Both the position numbers and the translations under genes were made by a program. From contig JAPHUE010000105.1 in assembly GCA_026196795.1 (NCBI GenBank), positions 1-44,820 on the forward strand: a DNA stretch of 44,820 nt, read 5' to 3'. The stretch comes from Sedimenticola sp. (GTDB lineage: Bacteria > Pseudomonadota > Gammaproteobacteria > Chromatiales > Chromatiaceae). The notes below the pieces were generated by a model. The model did no database searches. It was not told the origin of the DNA and saw only the letters and a program-made list of their open reading frames with translations. This document shows positions 18,691-28,097 of this stretch, piece after piece; positions within the stretch are counted from its first letter, which is position 1; each line of letters opens with the position of its first letter.

Positions 18691-18697
18691 GATGCTG

Positions 18698-19591
18698 TTA
18701 CTCGGCAGGAAATACACCTGTGGAAAGATACCGGTCACCACGATCACAAATAATCGCGACAATGGTAGCGCTTGATACGGTCTTTGACAGTTGAAGCGCC
18801 GCAGCAACAGCACCGCCCGAAGAGATACCAGCAAAGATACCCTCCTGAGCAGCCAGATCGCGGGTGACCTGCTCAGCCGCTTCTTGTGTCACATCGAGTG
18901 TTAAATCCACCCGTTGCTGCTCAAAAATCTTTGGAATATAGGCTTCAGGCCAGCGTCTGATACCAGGGATACTCGCCCCTTCAGCAGGTTGTACCCCGAC
19001 AATCTGGACGGCGGGGTTTTGTTGTTTAAGGTACTGTGAAACACCCATTATAGTACCCGTAGTCCCCATGGCGCTGACAAAATGGGTAATTTCACCGCCT
19101 GTGTCCTGCCAGATCTCGGGGCCAGTCGATTCAATATGTGCCAACGGATTATCACTATTAGAGAATTGATCCAGGACCCTTCCCTCTCCCCTGCTTGCCA
19201 TTGACTCTGCAAGATCCCTGGCGCCCTCCATCCCCTCTTTCTCTGAAACAAGAATCAGCTTTGCCCCATAGGCTCGCATGGACGCACGGCGTTCAACACT
19301 CAGATTATCCGGCATGATAAGTATCATGCGATAGCCCTTGATGGCAGCCGCCATAGCCAGTGCGATACCGGTATTGCCGCTGGTTGCTTCGATCAATGTA
19401 TCACCGGGTTTAATTGCACCACGCTGTTCGGCATGATCAATCATACTTAACGCTGGCCTGTCTTTAACCGAACCCGCTGGATTATTACCCTCCAGCTTGA
19501 CCAGAATGGTGTTTGTGGTATTCCCTGGAAGTCGCTGTAGACGAACCAGTGGTGTATGACCAACAAATTGCTCAATTGTAGGGTATATCAT
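18698..19591 (-). CDS. cysM: Cysteine synthase B
   Basis: Likely start MIYPTIEQFVGHTPLVRLQRL at 19591; EGNNPAGSVKDRPALSMI (PLP Lys), EATSGNTGIALAMAAAIKGY, GTTGTIMGVSQYLK. Confidence 0.93.
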   Translation of the reverse strand: MIYPTIEQFVGHTPLVRLQRLPGNTTNTILVKLEGNNPAGSVKDRPALSMIDHAEQRGAIKPGDTLIEATSGNTGIALAMAAAIKGYRMILIMPDNLSVERRASMRAYGAKLILVSEKEGMEGARDLAESMASRGEGRVLDQFSNSDNPLAHIESTGPEIWQDTGGEITHFVSAMGTTGTIMGVSQYLKQQNPAVQIVGVQPAEGASIPGIRRWPEAYIPKIFEQQRVDLTLDVTQEAAEQVTRDLAAQEGIFAGISSGGAVAAALQLSKTVSSATIVAIICDRGDRYLSTGVFPAE

Positions 19592-19629
19592 GGGGCCTGC
19601 TTGCAGTAAGATCCTATTAAAAAAGGACA

Positions 19630-19644
19630 TTCTATAGTATAGAA
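19630..19644. promoter_or_regulatory. Symmetric sequence in the cysM/TonB-receptor divergent region
   Basis: Perfect inverted repeat ttctata-g-tatagaa, a possible operator. Confidence 0.3.
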
Positions 19645-19729
19645 CGGGTATAGTCTGATACAGACGTTTAATGACTTTATGAATCAGACAAGTCTATCAA
19701 TAACCTAAAGAGAACTAAACCGAAGCATC

Positions 19730-21736
19730 ATGAAGTATTCACGAACCCTTCCAATTCACTCCAAATGGTTTTGGGGTATTGGATTAGGTGCCTTCAGCGC
19801 CTTCTCCGTTAATGCAATGGATGCACTTTCAACCCCCCTTGATGAAGCGCTATTTTTCAGCGATATTCCGGTGGTTCTCTCGGCAACACGATTGAAACAG
19901 CCCCTAAACGACTCGCCAGCGTCAGTGACTGTTATTGATCGTGCCATGATTGATGCATCCGGCGCCATAGAGCTGGTTGATTTACTCCGGCTGGTACCTG
20001 GTTTTCAGGTGGGTTTCTATACCGGTTCAAAATTTACAGCCTCCTCACATGGCAATGCTGACCGATTTGCCCGAGACATGCAGGTGCTGATAGATGGTCG
20101 CTCAATATACGACCCCGTTTTTGGTGGCGTAACCTGGAGTGACCAACAACTGGATATGGATGACATCCAGCGTATTGAAGTAATCCGAGGCCCAAATGCC
20201 AGTACACACGGGTCAAACTCTTTTTCGGGTGTGATCAATATCATAACCCAACACCCCTCTGAACAGAGTGGTATTCGGGTTAAAACAGTAGTGGGTGATG
20301 GGGGACGGCGTCAGATCTACAACCGGTTTGCGGGAAGTGAGGGCAATCTCGCCTATCGGGTCGCACTTAAATATGATGAAAATGATGGTTATGAGACCCG
20401 GCATGACAGTTCAGATACTCGCTGGCTAGGTATACGCGGTGACTATCAGATCAACAGCCGGGATGCCTTGTTGTTTGAATTAGGCAAGAGCAGCGGAACG
20501 CGTGAAGATGGATTTCCAAATGATGCCCAACAACCCTTCAGACCTATCGAAGATACACACTCCTTCAAACAATTACGCTGGACCCGCAGCCTTTCTCCCG
20601 GCAATGATTTTTATCTTCAGTTCTATCACAACTATCAAAAAGTTGATGACAGTTTTTCTGATGCCACCACTTTTTTTCCACTTGATGTCTCACTCGGCTA
20701 TGGTTTCGACTCCCAGCGATATGACCTGGAGTTTCAACACACCATAGACCTCAATCCGACCCAACGGATGGTTTGGGGACTGGGCGCTAGAAGAGATGAA
20801 GGAAAAGGCATCTGGACATTTAAACGAAGTGACTGGATAACACGAGATCAATATAGGGCATTTGCTAATTTTGAATGGCGACTAAGAGAAAATCTGCTAC
20901 TCAATCTGGGTGGAATGTATGAAAAATATGAAGAAAAAAGCGGCGTCTTTTCACCGAAGGTTGCGGTTAATCTAAAGCTGGATAAGATGAATACCCTTCG
21001 ACTTAGTGCTACGCGTGCCTATCGCATGCCCACTTTTTGGGAAGACTTTTCAGACCAGTCGGTCGTGTTAACAGGCTCTATGACACCGCTGCTTCAGACT
21101 TATAAAACCACAACCAATCTACGACCCGAATATATAGAATCATTTGAGTTAGGCTATCTTGGTAGTTTTCAAGATATAGGACTTACACTCGACATGAAGC
21201 TTTTTCATGAAGAGATCAAAGATATGATTGCCGAGGCAAAAGCACTCAATGCACCTCAACAACCTTTCAGCTATATCAATAGTGGCAGCCTCAACATCAA
21301 CGGCTTTGAAATAGGTCTTCGCTGGGATCCGTCCCCACGTAGTATGCTCCATATCGGATACAGCCTCACAAATGCTTATGGGGATCAAATCAAGAAAACA
21401 CCACCCACACAATCCGATCATTATAGGATCCTCGATAGACGCGTTCCCCCATTAACCGTCAGCCTCCTTGCAAGCCATCAATTTGATTCTGGCATCAAGC
21501 TAAGCTCAGCTTATTACTATATGGATGAAATAAGCTGGGCCGGTGACGGTGACGATGTTCCGATTAACAGACGCTGGGATATTAAACTGACAAAACCCTT
21601 CGAATTTGAAAAGGCAGATGGAGAACTCTCCTTGATCTTACAAAATATTGGTCCTGACAATGATTTTCAGGATTTTCATGAAGAGAATGTCTGGGATGGC
21701 CGGGTTTTCCTGGAAGCACGACTGAACTGGCACTGA
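19730..21736 (+). CDS. TonB-dependent outer membrane receptor
   Basis: Signal peptide; plug domain (DIPVVLSATRLKQPLNDSPASVTVIDR, ELVDLLRLVPGFQVG, IQRIEVIRGPNASTHGSNSFSGVINIIT); beta-barrel ending in LEARLNWH. Confidence 0.93.
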   Translation: MKYSRTLPIHSKWFWGIGLGAFSAFSVNAMDALSTPLDEALFFSDIPVVLSATRLKQPLNDSPASVTVIDRAMIDASGAIELVDLLRLVPGFQVGFYTGSKFTASSHGNADRFARDMQVLIDGRSIYDPVFGGVTWSDQQLDMDDIQRIEVIRGPNASTHGSNSFSGVINIITQHPSEQSGIRVKTVVGDGGRRQIYNRFAGSEGNLAYRVALKYDENDGYETRHDSSDTRWLGIRGDYQINSRDALLFELGKSSGTREDGFPNDAQQPFRPIEDTHSFKQLRWTRSLSPGNDFYLQFYHNYQKVDDSFSDATTFFPLDVSLGYGFDSQRYDLEFQHTIDLNPTQRMVWGLGARRDEGKGIWTFKRSDWITRDQYRAFANFEWRLRENLLLNLGGMYEKYEEKSGVFSPKVAVNLKLDKMNTLRLSATRAYRMPTFWEDFSDQSVVLTGSMTPLLQTYKTTTNLRPEYIESFELGYLGSFQDIGLTLDMKLFHEEIKDMIAEAKALNAPQQPFSYINSGSLNINGFEIGLRWDPSPRSMLHIGYSLTNAYGDQIKKTPPTQSDHYRILDRRVPPLTVSLLASHQFDSGIKLSSAYYYMDEISWAGDGDDVPINRRWDIKLTKPFEFEKADGELSLILQNIGPDNDFQDFHEENVWDGRVFLEARLNWH

Positions 21737-21787
21737 GCAGGGTTAAACAGATTACAGGAATATCCCATTTACACGGAGGTTTTAGTA

Positions 21788-21844
21788 ATGTTTTACACAC
21801 ACTATCTAATGACAGGTATTTTCAGGTGCCCTCCCAAAGGGTAA
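21788..21844 (+). CDS. Putative 18-aa leader ORF ([18 protein letters not shown])
   Basis: ATG at 21788, 8 nt after a consensus GGAGG (21775-21779); overlaps the start of the next gene in a different frame. Confidence 0.4.
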   Translation: MFYTHYLMTGIFRCPPKG

Positions 21845-22821
21845 TTATTGACTATATCCTTTCGTGCCTGTCCTTAAGGACAGGCATAGGCCTGTTTGGA
21901 CAAGTTTTTTTTCTGCTTACGCTACTGATACCCACCACTGGCTTTGCTGCACAGACTACAATTCTTGTTCTCAGCAGTGGAGAGGCCCCCGTTTATAAAG
22001 TTATTGCTGAACAGCTAAAAACACAAATGAACAGCTCATGTGCGAGCCAGGCAGGGCCATGCAGAGACCGCAAGGTCTATGAACTGACATATGATGCGAA
22101 CAATGACAGCTTGGTGATACCTGCAAATACCAAGCTGGTTATTACTCTTGGGTTAAAAGCTGCTGAAGTAGTTCAGAGATTGAATACTGGACTGCCTACT
22201 GTTCATGCGCTCTTGCCTAAAAGCTCCGCCGATCTCTTACTAAGGTCAAGCAATCAAACGGCCATCTACCTTGATCAACCCTCTGACAGGCAGCTAAAAC
22301 TTGCCCGTCTCATCACAAAAACACCCCATATTGGATTACTGCTTGGAAAGAATAGCGCAACGATAGAAGTAGAATTTATTCGTAAAGCCAACGAGCAGTC
22401 GATCCCCGTCTCTTATCGAAATGTTATAGCTGAAGAAAGTGTAGGCCCCTTGCTTAAAGAGCTGCTCGAAGAGAGTAACATTTTATTAGCACTACCGGAT
22501 CCAACAGTTTTTAATCGTCGTACAATATTCAATATTTTACTCTCCAGTTACCACAATAAAGTACCTGTTATTGGCTTTTCATCTGCCTATGTTAAAGCTG
22601 GGGCACTGATCTCGGTCTTCTCTAAACCAGAAGAGATTGCCCTGCATCTGACAGAATTCAGCATAAAGTACCTAAACAGTGACACTACAGTTTTACCTAA
22701 TCCGGAATACCCCAAGTATTTCAGTGTTGAAATTAATCACAGCGTGGCAAGGTCCCTAGGAATATCTCTGCCAGATGAGCAAGAACTCATTCAATTTATG
22801 ACTGATAAGCCAGACAAATGA
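21826..22821 (+). CDS. ABC-type uncharacterised substrate-binding protein (ABC_sub_bind family), orphan
   Basis: Signal-peptide-like region ending TTGFAAQ; periplasmic-binding-type sequence ([65 protein letters not shown]). GTG start, no better in-frame start. Confidence 0.82.
   Translation: MPSQRVIIDYILSCLSLRTGIGLFGQVFFLLTLLIPTTGFAAQTTILVLSSGEAPVYKVIAEQLKTQMNSSCASQAGPCRDRKVYELTYDANNDSLVIPANTKLVITLGLKAAEVVQRLNTGLPTVHALLPKSSADLLLRSSNQTAIYLDQPSDRQLKLARLITKTPHIGLLLGKNSATIEVEFIRKANEQSIPVSYRNVIAEESVGPLLKELLEESNILLALPDPTVFNRRTIFNILLSSYHNKVPVIGFSSAYVKAGALISVFSKPEEIALHLTEFSIKYLNSDTTVLPNPEYPKYFSVEINHSVARSLGISLPDEQELIQFMTDKPDK
21865..21886 (+). promoter_or_regulatory. Perfect 22-bp palindrome at the start of the substrate-binding protein gene
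   Basis: tgcctgtccttaaggacaggca equals its reverse complement; competing acaggc-atag-gcctgt hairpin at 21880-21895; T-run at 21905-21912. Confidence 0.45.
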
Positions 22822-25595
22822 TACGAAGACATCGTCAATCGAGAATAAAGACCCGAGCTCTCCTTCTCGGAATCGTGCCAGCTGCAATTATGGCACTCAC
22901 GCTCACGCTTTACTTGGTAACAGCCCAGCTTGACAACCTCGACCTAGCATTTAAGGAGCGTGGCAATGCCATTGCACAAGAGGTTGCCGCGGCCAGTGTA
23001 TATGGCATCTTCAGTGGTGACAGGGAGTCACTCGCTGCCAACCTAAAACTAATTGCTAAAAGAAAAGACATCATCTCGATTATTGTTAATGATCCAAAAG
23101 GAAAATTGCTAACCAGCGTTGAAAAACAGAGCTTGGACAGTCAGTCTAATGATCATCAATCATCATTTTTTACCTCTTCAGTACTCAGTGGTTACCAGAG
23201 TGTCAACATCGCAGATTACCCCGATCAACTAGAGGCTAATGGTGATGCCTTAACACCCGTTATCATTGGCTCAGTCATTGTAGAGTTAGACCGTACACGA
23301 TTATTGTTACAACAGCACAGTTCCATTCGTAATAGTCTTATCATTAGCGTTATCGGTCTAATAGTCACAGGCTTTATTGCCCTTTTATTAAGCCATAAAA
23401 TAACTCGCCCACTCTCGAAACTGACTCAAGCTGTAATCCGAATGAAGCATGGAGATTTCTCTGTAACAGTTCCGGAATATTCAAAAGGAGAATTACGAAG
23501 TCTGGAGGAAGGTTTCAATGCTATGGCGAAGGAACTGAAGCACTCCCAAGAAATCTTGCAACATCAGGTTGATAGAGCCACAGCTGATCTGACACAGACA
23601 ATGGAGGCTTTGGAAATTCAAAATGTAGAGCTGGACCTTGCTCGAAAACGTGCATTAAAGGCAAGCCAAGCAAAATCAGAGTTTCTTGCCAGCATGAGTC
23701 ATGAAATACGGACACCTATGAATGGCGTCATTGGTTTTTCCAACTTATTAATGAAGACTAAGCTAACAGCGGAGCAACATGAACTTGCCGAAACCATCGG
23801 GAAGTCAGCCACTGGATTGCTGAGTATCATCAATACTATTCTCGATTTTTCTAAACTTGAATATGGAAAACTTGAACCAGAATATGCACCATTAGAAATA
23901 CGCACTTGCTTCGAAGAGCCCATTGCACTTTTAGCGCCAACAGCTCATGACAAACAGGTAGAGTTGGTATTATTGATCTATTCTGATGTGCCTGATCATT
24001 TGATTGGAGATGAAACACGCATCAGGCAGATACTGGTAAACCTGGTGGGTAATGCAATTAAGTTCACACATAAGGGCGAAATTATTGTGCGCGTCATGCT
24101 GGAGGATGAAACAGATGATACTTGTTTCATCCAGTTCTCAGTCACTGATACCGGCATTGGTATCAATGACCATATCCAGAAGGACCTGTTCACATCATTT
24201 CAACAAGGCAATAAAAATACCAGTAAAACCTATGGTGGAACCGGCTTAGGTCTAAGCATTAGCAAGAAACTTGCTGAATCCATGAAAGGGAGAATATCAT
24301 TAGAGAGTATAGAGGGTAAGGGATCTTGTTTTCGTGTAAGTCTGGCACTGCCCAAGTACAATATTAATAAACAAGATGCACATCCTTCCTTACTAGTCTC
24401 AAAAAAGTGCATGATTATAGATCAGCATGTCATTGCACAGCTATCTATTATCCATCGACTCGAAAGTCTCGGCATGATCGTTACTGAAGGAAACTGGCAA
24501 CATCTTGAGGCCAATATTATCCAGGAGCAAGATGTAGTTATAGCGGGTTTTTCTTCGGCTGAAATTAATTCAGGCATTGTGCCAGATAAAATACAATTAC
24601 TTAGACGATTTCACCCAAATAACCTGCTACTTCTGTTGAGTAGTTCAGATTTAACATCAATTCATTCAATCCATGAACTAGCTAATGCACCCTGTATTTC
24701 CAAGCCAACAAGTCAATCTGTTTTAGTACGAACGCTAGAGCATATTTTTCAATACGCCGATTTCCCAGATTCTGAATTTACACCCCTTATTCCTGATAGC
24801 GCACCTTCATTCAAAGGGAAACGTTTTATAATTGCTGATGATAACCCGATTAATCTACAGCTGATTTCGACCATATTGACGTCTTCCGGTGCCACTATTG
24901 TTGAAGCAGAAAATGGCATTGAAGTCCTTCGGGAATATAATAAAGCAAGGCCTGACCTTATAATAATAGACGTTCACATGCCTATTATGGACGGTAAAGA
25001 GGCAACAAGACGCATTCGTGAAATTGAGTCGGGTACGGATCAAACTCCAATCATTGCACTTTCAGCAGATATTATTCCTGAGCACCGCGATGAGCTATTA
25101 TCTTCAGGTGCAGATATCTACCTTACCAAGCCTATTGATGATAATAAATTGTGGGGGGTTATCAGCTCGCTTATCGGCACAGAACCATTAAGCAACACAT
25201 CCATTCAGACAATCACTAAAAATAATGAGACAGACCCGGTAACAGATAGAACATTACCTGTACGCGATATGGCTGAAGTTATGAGAATAACGGGTAATCG
25301 AGAAGAACTAGCCGTTGATATGTTTAATAATTTTATGGTTGATCTTCCAAAGCAGTTGGACTTACTCAATCACCATTTTTCAAACAATGACTGGAACATG
25401 CTTGGTGAGGTCGCCCATCGATTACATGGTGCATGTGCTGTTTGTGGTGTTCCCGCACTCAAATTCGCCATAGAAAAATTAGAACAGCTTGCAGGGCAGC
25501 AGTCGGAAACAGATATTTTAGCGGCATTACAGGACGTCACGGTTTGCTGCAATGATCTCTTTGCGATTGATAATTATACGAGCATTGAATCATAG
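22818..25595 (+). CDS. Hybrid sensor histidine kinase, BarA-like (CHASE8-like sensor, HAMP, HisKA, HATPase, degenerate REC, REC, Hpt)
   Basis: Two TMs, HAMP region, [36 protein letters not shown], receiver [17 protein letters not shown], Hpt [16 protein letters not shown] overlap with the upstream gene. Confidence 0.94.
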   Translation: MIRRHRQSRIKTRALLLGIVPAAIMALTLTLYLVTAQLDNLDLAFKERGNAIAQEVAAASVYGIFSGDRESLAANLKLIAKRKDIISIIVNDPKGKLLTSVEKQSLDSQSNDHQSSFFTSSVLSGYQSVNIADYPDQLEANGDALTPVIIGSVIVELDRTRLLLQQHSSIRNSLIISVIGLIVTGFIALLLSHKITRPLSKLTQAVIRMKHGDFSVTVPEYSKGELRSLEEGFNAMAKELKHSQEILQHQVDRATADLTQTMEALEIQNVELDLARKRALKASQAKSEFLASMSHEIRTPMNGVIGFSNLLMKTKLTAEQHELAETIGKSATGLLSIINTILDFSKLEYGKLEPEYAPLEIRTCFEEPIALLAPTAHDKQVELVLLIYSDVPDHLIGDETRIRQILVNLVGNAIKFTHKGEIIVRVMLEDETDDTCFIQFSVTDTGIGINDHIQKDLFTSFQQGNKNTSKTYGGTGLGLSISKKLAESMKGRISLESIEGKGSCFRVSLALPKYNINKQDAHPSLLVSKKCMIIDQHVIAQLSIIHRLESLGMIVTEGNWQHLEANIIQEQDVVIAGFSSAEINSGIVPDKIQLLRRFHPNNLLLLLSSSDLTSIHSIHELANAPCISKPTSQSVLVRTLEHIFQYADFPDSEFTPLIPDSAPSFKGKRFIIADDNPINLQLISTILTSSGATIVEAENGIEVLREYNKARPDLIIIDVHMPIMDGKEATRRIREIESGTDQTPIIALSADIIPEHRDELLSSGADIYLTKPIDDNKLWGVISSLIGTEPLSNTSIQTITKNNETDPVTDRTLPVRDMAEVMRITGNREELAVDMFNNFMVDLPKQLDLLNHHFSNNDWNMLGEVAHRLHGACAVCGVPALKFAIEKLEQLAGQQSETDILAALQDVTVCCNDLFAIDNYTSIES

Positions 25596-25636
25596 CCCTA
25601 TGCAACCTTTTGAATGCTTTAACATGAACACAAAGA

Positions 25637-26497
25637 GTGAGTAAATTGAGTGTAGATCAAGAAAAACTTGAACACCTGGTTGAACAGATGCCGACATTTC
25701 CCCAGAGCGCCCAGCGGGTAATGGAGATTTGTGCAGACATAAATTATTCTACACAGGAGCTCGTATCAATAATTGAGCGTGATCCCATAATAACACTCAA
25801 AGTATTGAAGCTGGTTAATTCTGCGTACTTTGGACTTTCGAAGAAAATCACTTCCATAAAACACTCCGTTGTTTATGTTGGCAGCAACACCATTAAGAAT
25901 ATTGCAATTGCCATTACCACAATAGGCATTCTGCCAAAAGTGGCACAAGCTGGCGTCAGCCGAACTCATTTTCTTACCCATAGCCTGACTACGGCTGTTC
26001 TTTCCAGACTTATAGGTCGTTCAAAAGGTATACCAGAAAACGAACTGACGAATTTCTATATCGCTGGGTTGCTACATGACATAGGCGTGATACTAACTGC
26101 TCAATTAGTTAAATCTGAGTATAAACAGGCTATTGATCTCGCTCGGACAGAGACACTCCCTCTACATATGGCAGAACAACAAGTACTTGATTTCAATCAT
26201 GCAGAGGCTAGTGCATTACTGGTTGAAAAGTGGCAATTTCCGGAAACTCTGGTAAGTTGCATCAGAAACCATCACAAAATTGACCTACTTGATAATCCCT
26301 CTGCAATGGAAAATGCGGTGTTTATTGCAAATCAGTTAAGTAAAATGATGGAAGATGATGAGAATCGTATTTCTGCTGTCGAGGCCATTCCAGAGGCTAC
26401 ACAACTATGGCTGGGCAGCCCAATCGAAACGGTTATTGAATCACTTCCTGATTTCTCTGGTGAGATGGAACGTATTAAAGCTTTCATGTCTTTATAA
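25637..26497 (+). CDS. HDOD domain protein
   Basis: MPTFPQSAQRVMEICAD, IIERDPIITLKVLKLVNSAYFGLSKKITSIKHSVVYVG, YIAGLLHDIGVI, IRNHHKID. Confidence 0.92.
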   Translation: MSKLSVDQEKLEHLVEQMPTFPQSAQRVMEICADINYSTQELVSIIERDPIITLKVLKLVNSAYFGLSKKITSIKHSVVYVGSNTIKNIAIAITTIGILPKVAQAGVSRTHFLTHSLTTAVLSRLIGRSKGIPENELTNFYIAGLLHDIGVILTAQLVKSEYKQAIDLARTETLPLHMAEQQVLDFNHAEASALLVEKWQFPETLVSCIRNHHKIDLLDNPSAMENAVFIANQLSKMMEDDENRISAVEAIPEATQLWLGSPIETVIESLPDFSGEMERIKAFMSL

Positions 26498-26511
26498 AAA
26501 GAGGACGTTCA

Positions 26512-27399
26512 ATGCAAATTACATTTTATGGTGTACGTGGATCAATACCTTCTCCTGGTCCTGACACTGTACGTTATGGTGGTAACACGACTTGCATTGA
26601 TGTCGTAACAGACAACGGTGACCGAATTATTTTGGATGGTGGTACAGGTATACGACAGTTAGGTCTCGATATGATGGACCAACTCCCCCTTTCATGCTCT
26701 ATATTTATTACCCATACTCATTGGGATCACATTCAAGGACTGCCTTTCTTTACGCCGCTCTTTGTACCCGGTAATAAAGTTGATTTTTATGGGGCATTCG
26801 ATCCCGTCTACATGAAAGATCTTCGAACTATTCTTGCGCAGCAGATGGAATACTGTTATTTCCCAATTCGTGAAAACGAGTTGAAGGCAACACTGAGTTA
26901 TAATTCACTCCAGGAAGGCGACAAAATAACAGTAGGCTCTGCCACTGTTACCTGTATCTTGCTCAATCACCCCGTATTGAATTTTGGTTATCTCATAGAA
27001 GCCGATGGTAAGCGGTTTTTCTTTACGGGTGATAACGAATCACCCATCAATATTTATAACCCTGAGGATGACGATTACGCAGAATTCCAGGGATTAATAG
27101 AAGAAAGAGAGTCTCATATTATCGATTTCATTCGGGGTGTTGACTGTATTGTCATAGATGCACAGTACACAAAAGAGGAGTACTTCAAAAATAAAGTGGG
27201 CTGGGGACATGGCTACTTTGAAAGCAGCATACGGCTAGCGGAGAAAGCAGAAATCTCCCAAGTTCACATCACTCATCATGATCCAACCAGAACTGACTCT
27301 CAGTTAGACTCTATCTTTAGTCAACTCGCGCAACAAGGTGCCATACCACAAGGCATGCATGTATCGCCAGCTAAAGAGAAATACACCATCTATCTATAA
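26512..27399 (+). CDS. MBL-fold metallohydrolase
   Basis: YGVRGSIPSPGPDTVRYGGNTTCIDV, ITHTHWDHIQGLPFF (HxHxDH), FFTGDNE, ITHHDPTRTDSQLD. Confidence 0.92.
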   Translation: MQITFYGVRGSIPSPGPDTVRYGGNTTCIDVVTDNGDRIILDGGTGIRQLGLDMMDQLPLSCSIFITHTHWDHIQGLPFFTPLFVPGNKVDFYGAFDPVYMKDLRTILAQQMEYCYFPIRENELKATLSYNSLQEGDKITVGSATVTCILLNHPVLNFGYLIEADGKRFFFTGDNESPINIYNPEDDDYAEFQGLIEERESHIIDFIRGVDCIVIDAQYTKEEYFKNKVGWGHGYFESSIRLAEKAEISQVHITHHDPTRTDSQLDSIFSQLAQQGAIPQGMHVSPAKEKYTIYL

Positions 27400-27449
27400 C
27401 AATAAATAAATCAAGATCAGTTACGGTGATTACGTTAAGGCGGTTGTTC

Positions 27450-27980
27450 TCAATTTCTGAAGATCATGCGCTTTTTAATGAACAGTTCCGCACAGACCAC
27501 TGCCAGGAGAGTAGCAAGATAGACCACATAAACACCGATCATTGTTTGTGGCATGGTATAGCCAAAGAATTGCCATTGAATCTCATCACAGAAACCCGTC
27601 GGTTGAAACAGCCAGGGTATCAACTCATCTAATTTAGCCCAGGATGGATAACTGGCAGCAAAATCACAGGTATTAGAAGCTGAAGGAAATAATTGAATCC
27701 CGGTATGCTTTAATGCTAAAAAAAGCCCCCACCCCGCACTACCTCCCCAGATAAGCATAGCAGTCCATCGAACTAACACCAGGGATGGATAGATCGCAGC
27801 AAATAACCCCGCTAGTAAAATACCAGCGACAGCCGTTCTTTCATAAACACAGAGAACGCAGGGGTCCAGTTTCATCTGATACTGGAAATAGAGTGCAGCC
27901 AATTCAAGAGATAAAGCCGTCATTGCGAGCAGAAGCCAAGGGGAGCGATGTACTGCAATACGTTTTAAATAAGGTAGCAT
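27450..27980 (-). CDS. dsbB: Disulfide bond formation protein B
   Basis: Four TM segments; CVLCVYERTAVAG; second Cys pair in CDFAASYPSWAKLDELIPWLFQPTGFC. Confidence 0.92.
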   Translation of the reverse strand: MLPYLKRIAVHRSPWLLLAMTALSLELAALYFQYQMKLDPCVLCVYERTAVAGILLAGLFAAIYPSLVLVRWTAMLIWGGSAGWGLFLALKHTGIQLFPSASNTCDFAASYPSWAKLDELIPWLFQPTGFCDEIQWQFFGYTMPQTMIGVYVVYLATLLAVVCAELFIKKRMIFRN

Positions 27981-28097
27981 TGATAAAAGTCTGAATTAAT
28001 CTAATTAAAGTAACTATTTGGGCGTAGCTCAAATAGTGTCGTATGGCCACACAGAGAGATGAGTCTACCATATACGTATCTTATTCGACCTCTAAAA

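Noticed and set aside
28013-28037. actatttg...caaatagt hairpin between ALDH and dsbB
   Set aside because: 8-bp stem with 9-nt loop but no T-run in either direction; not enough to call a terminator or riboswitch.
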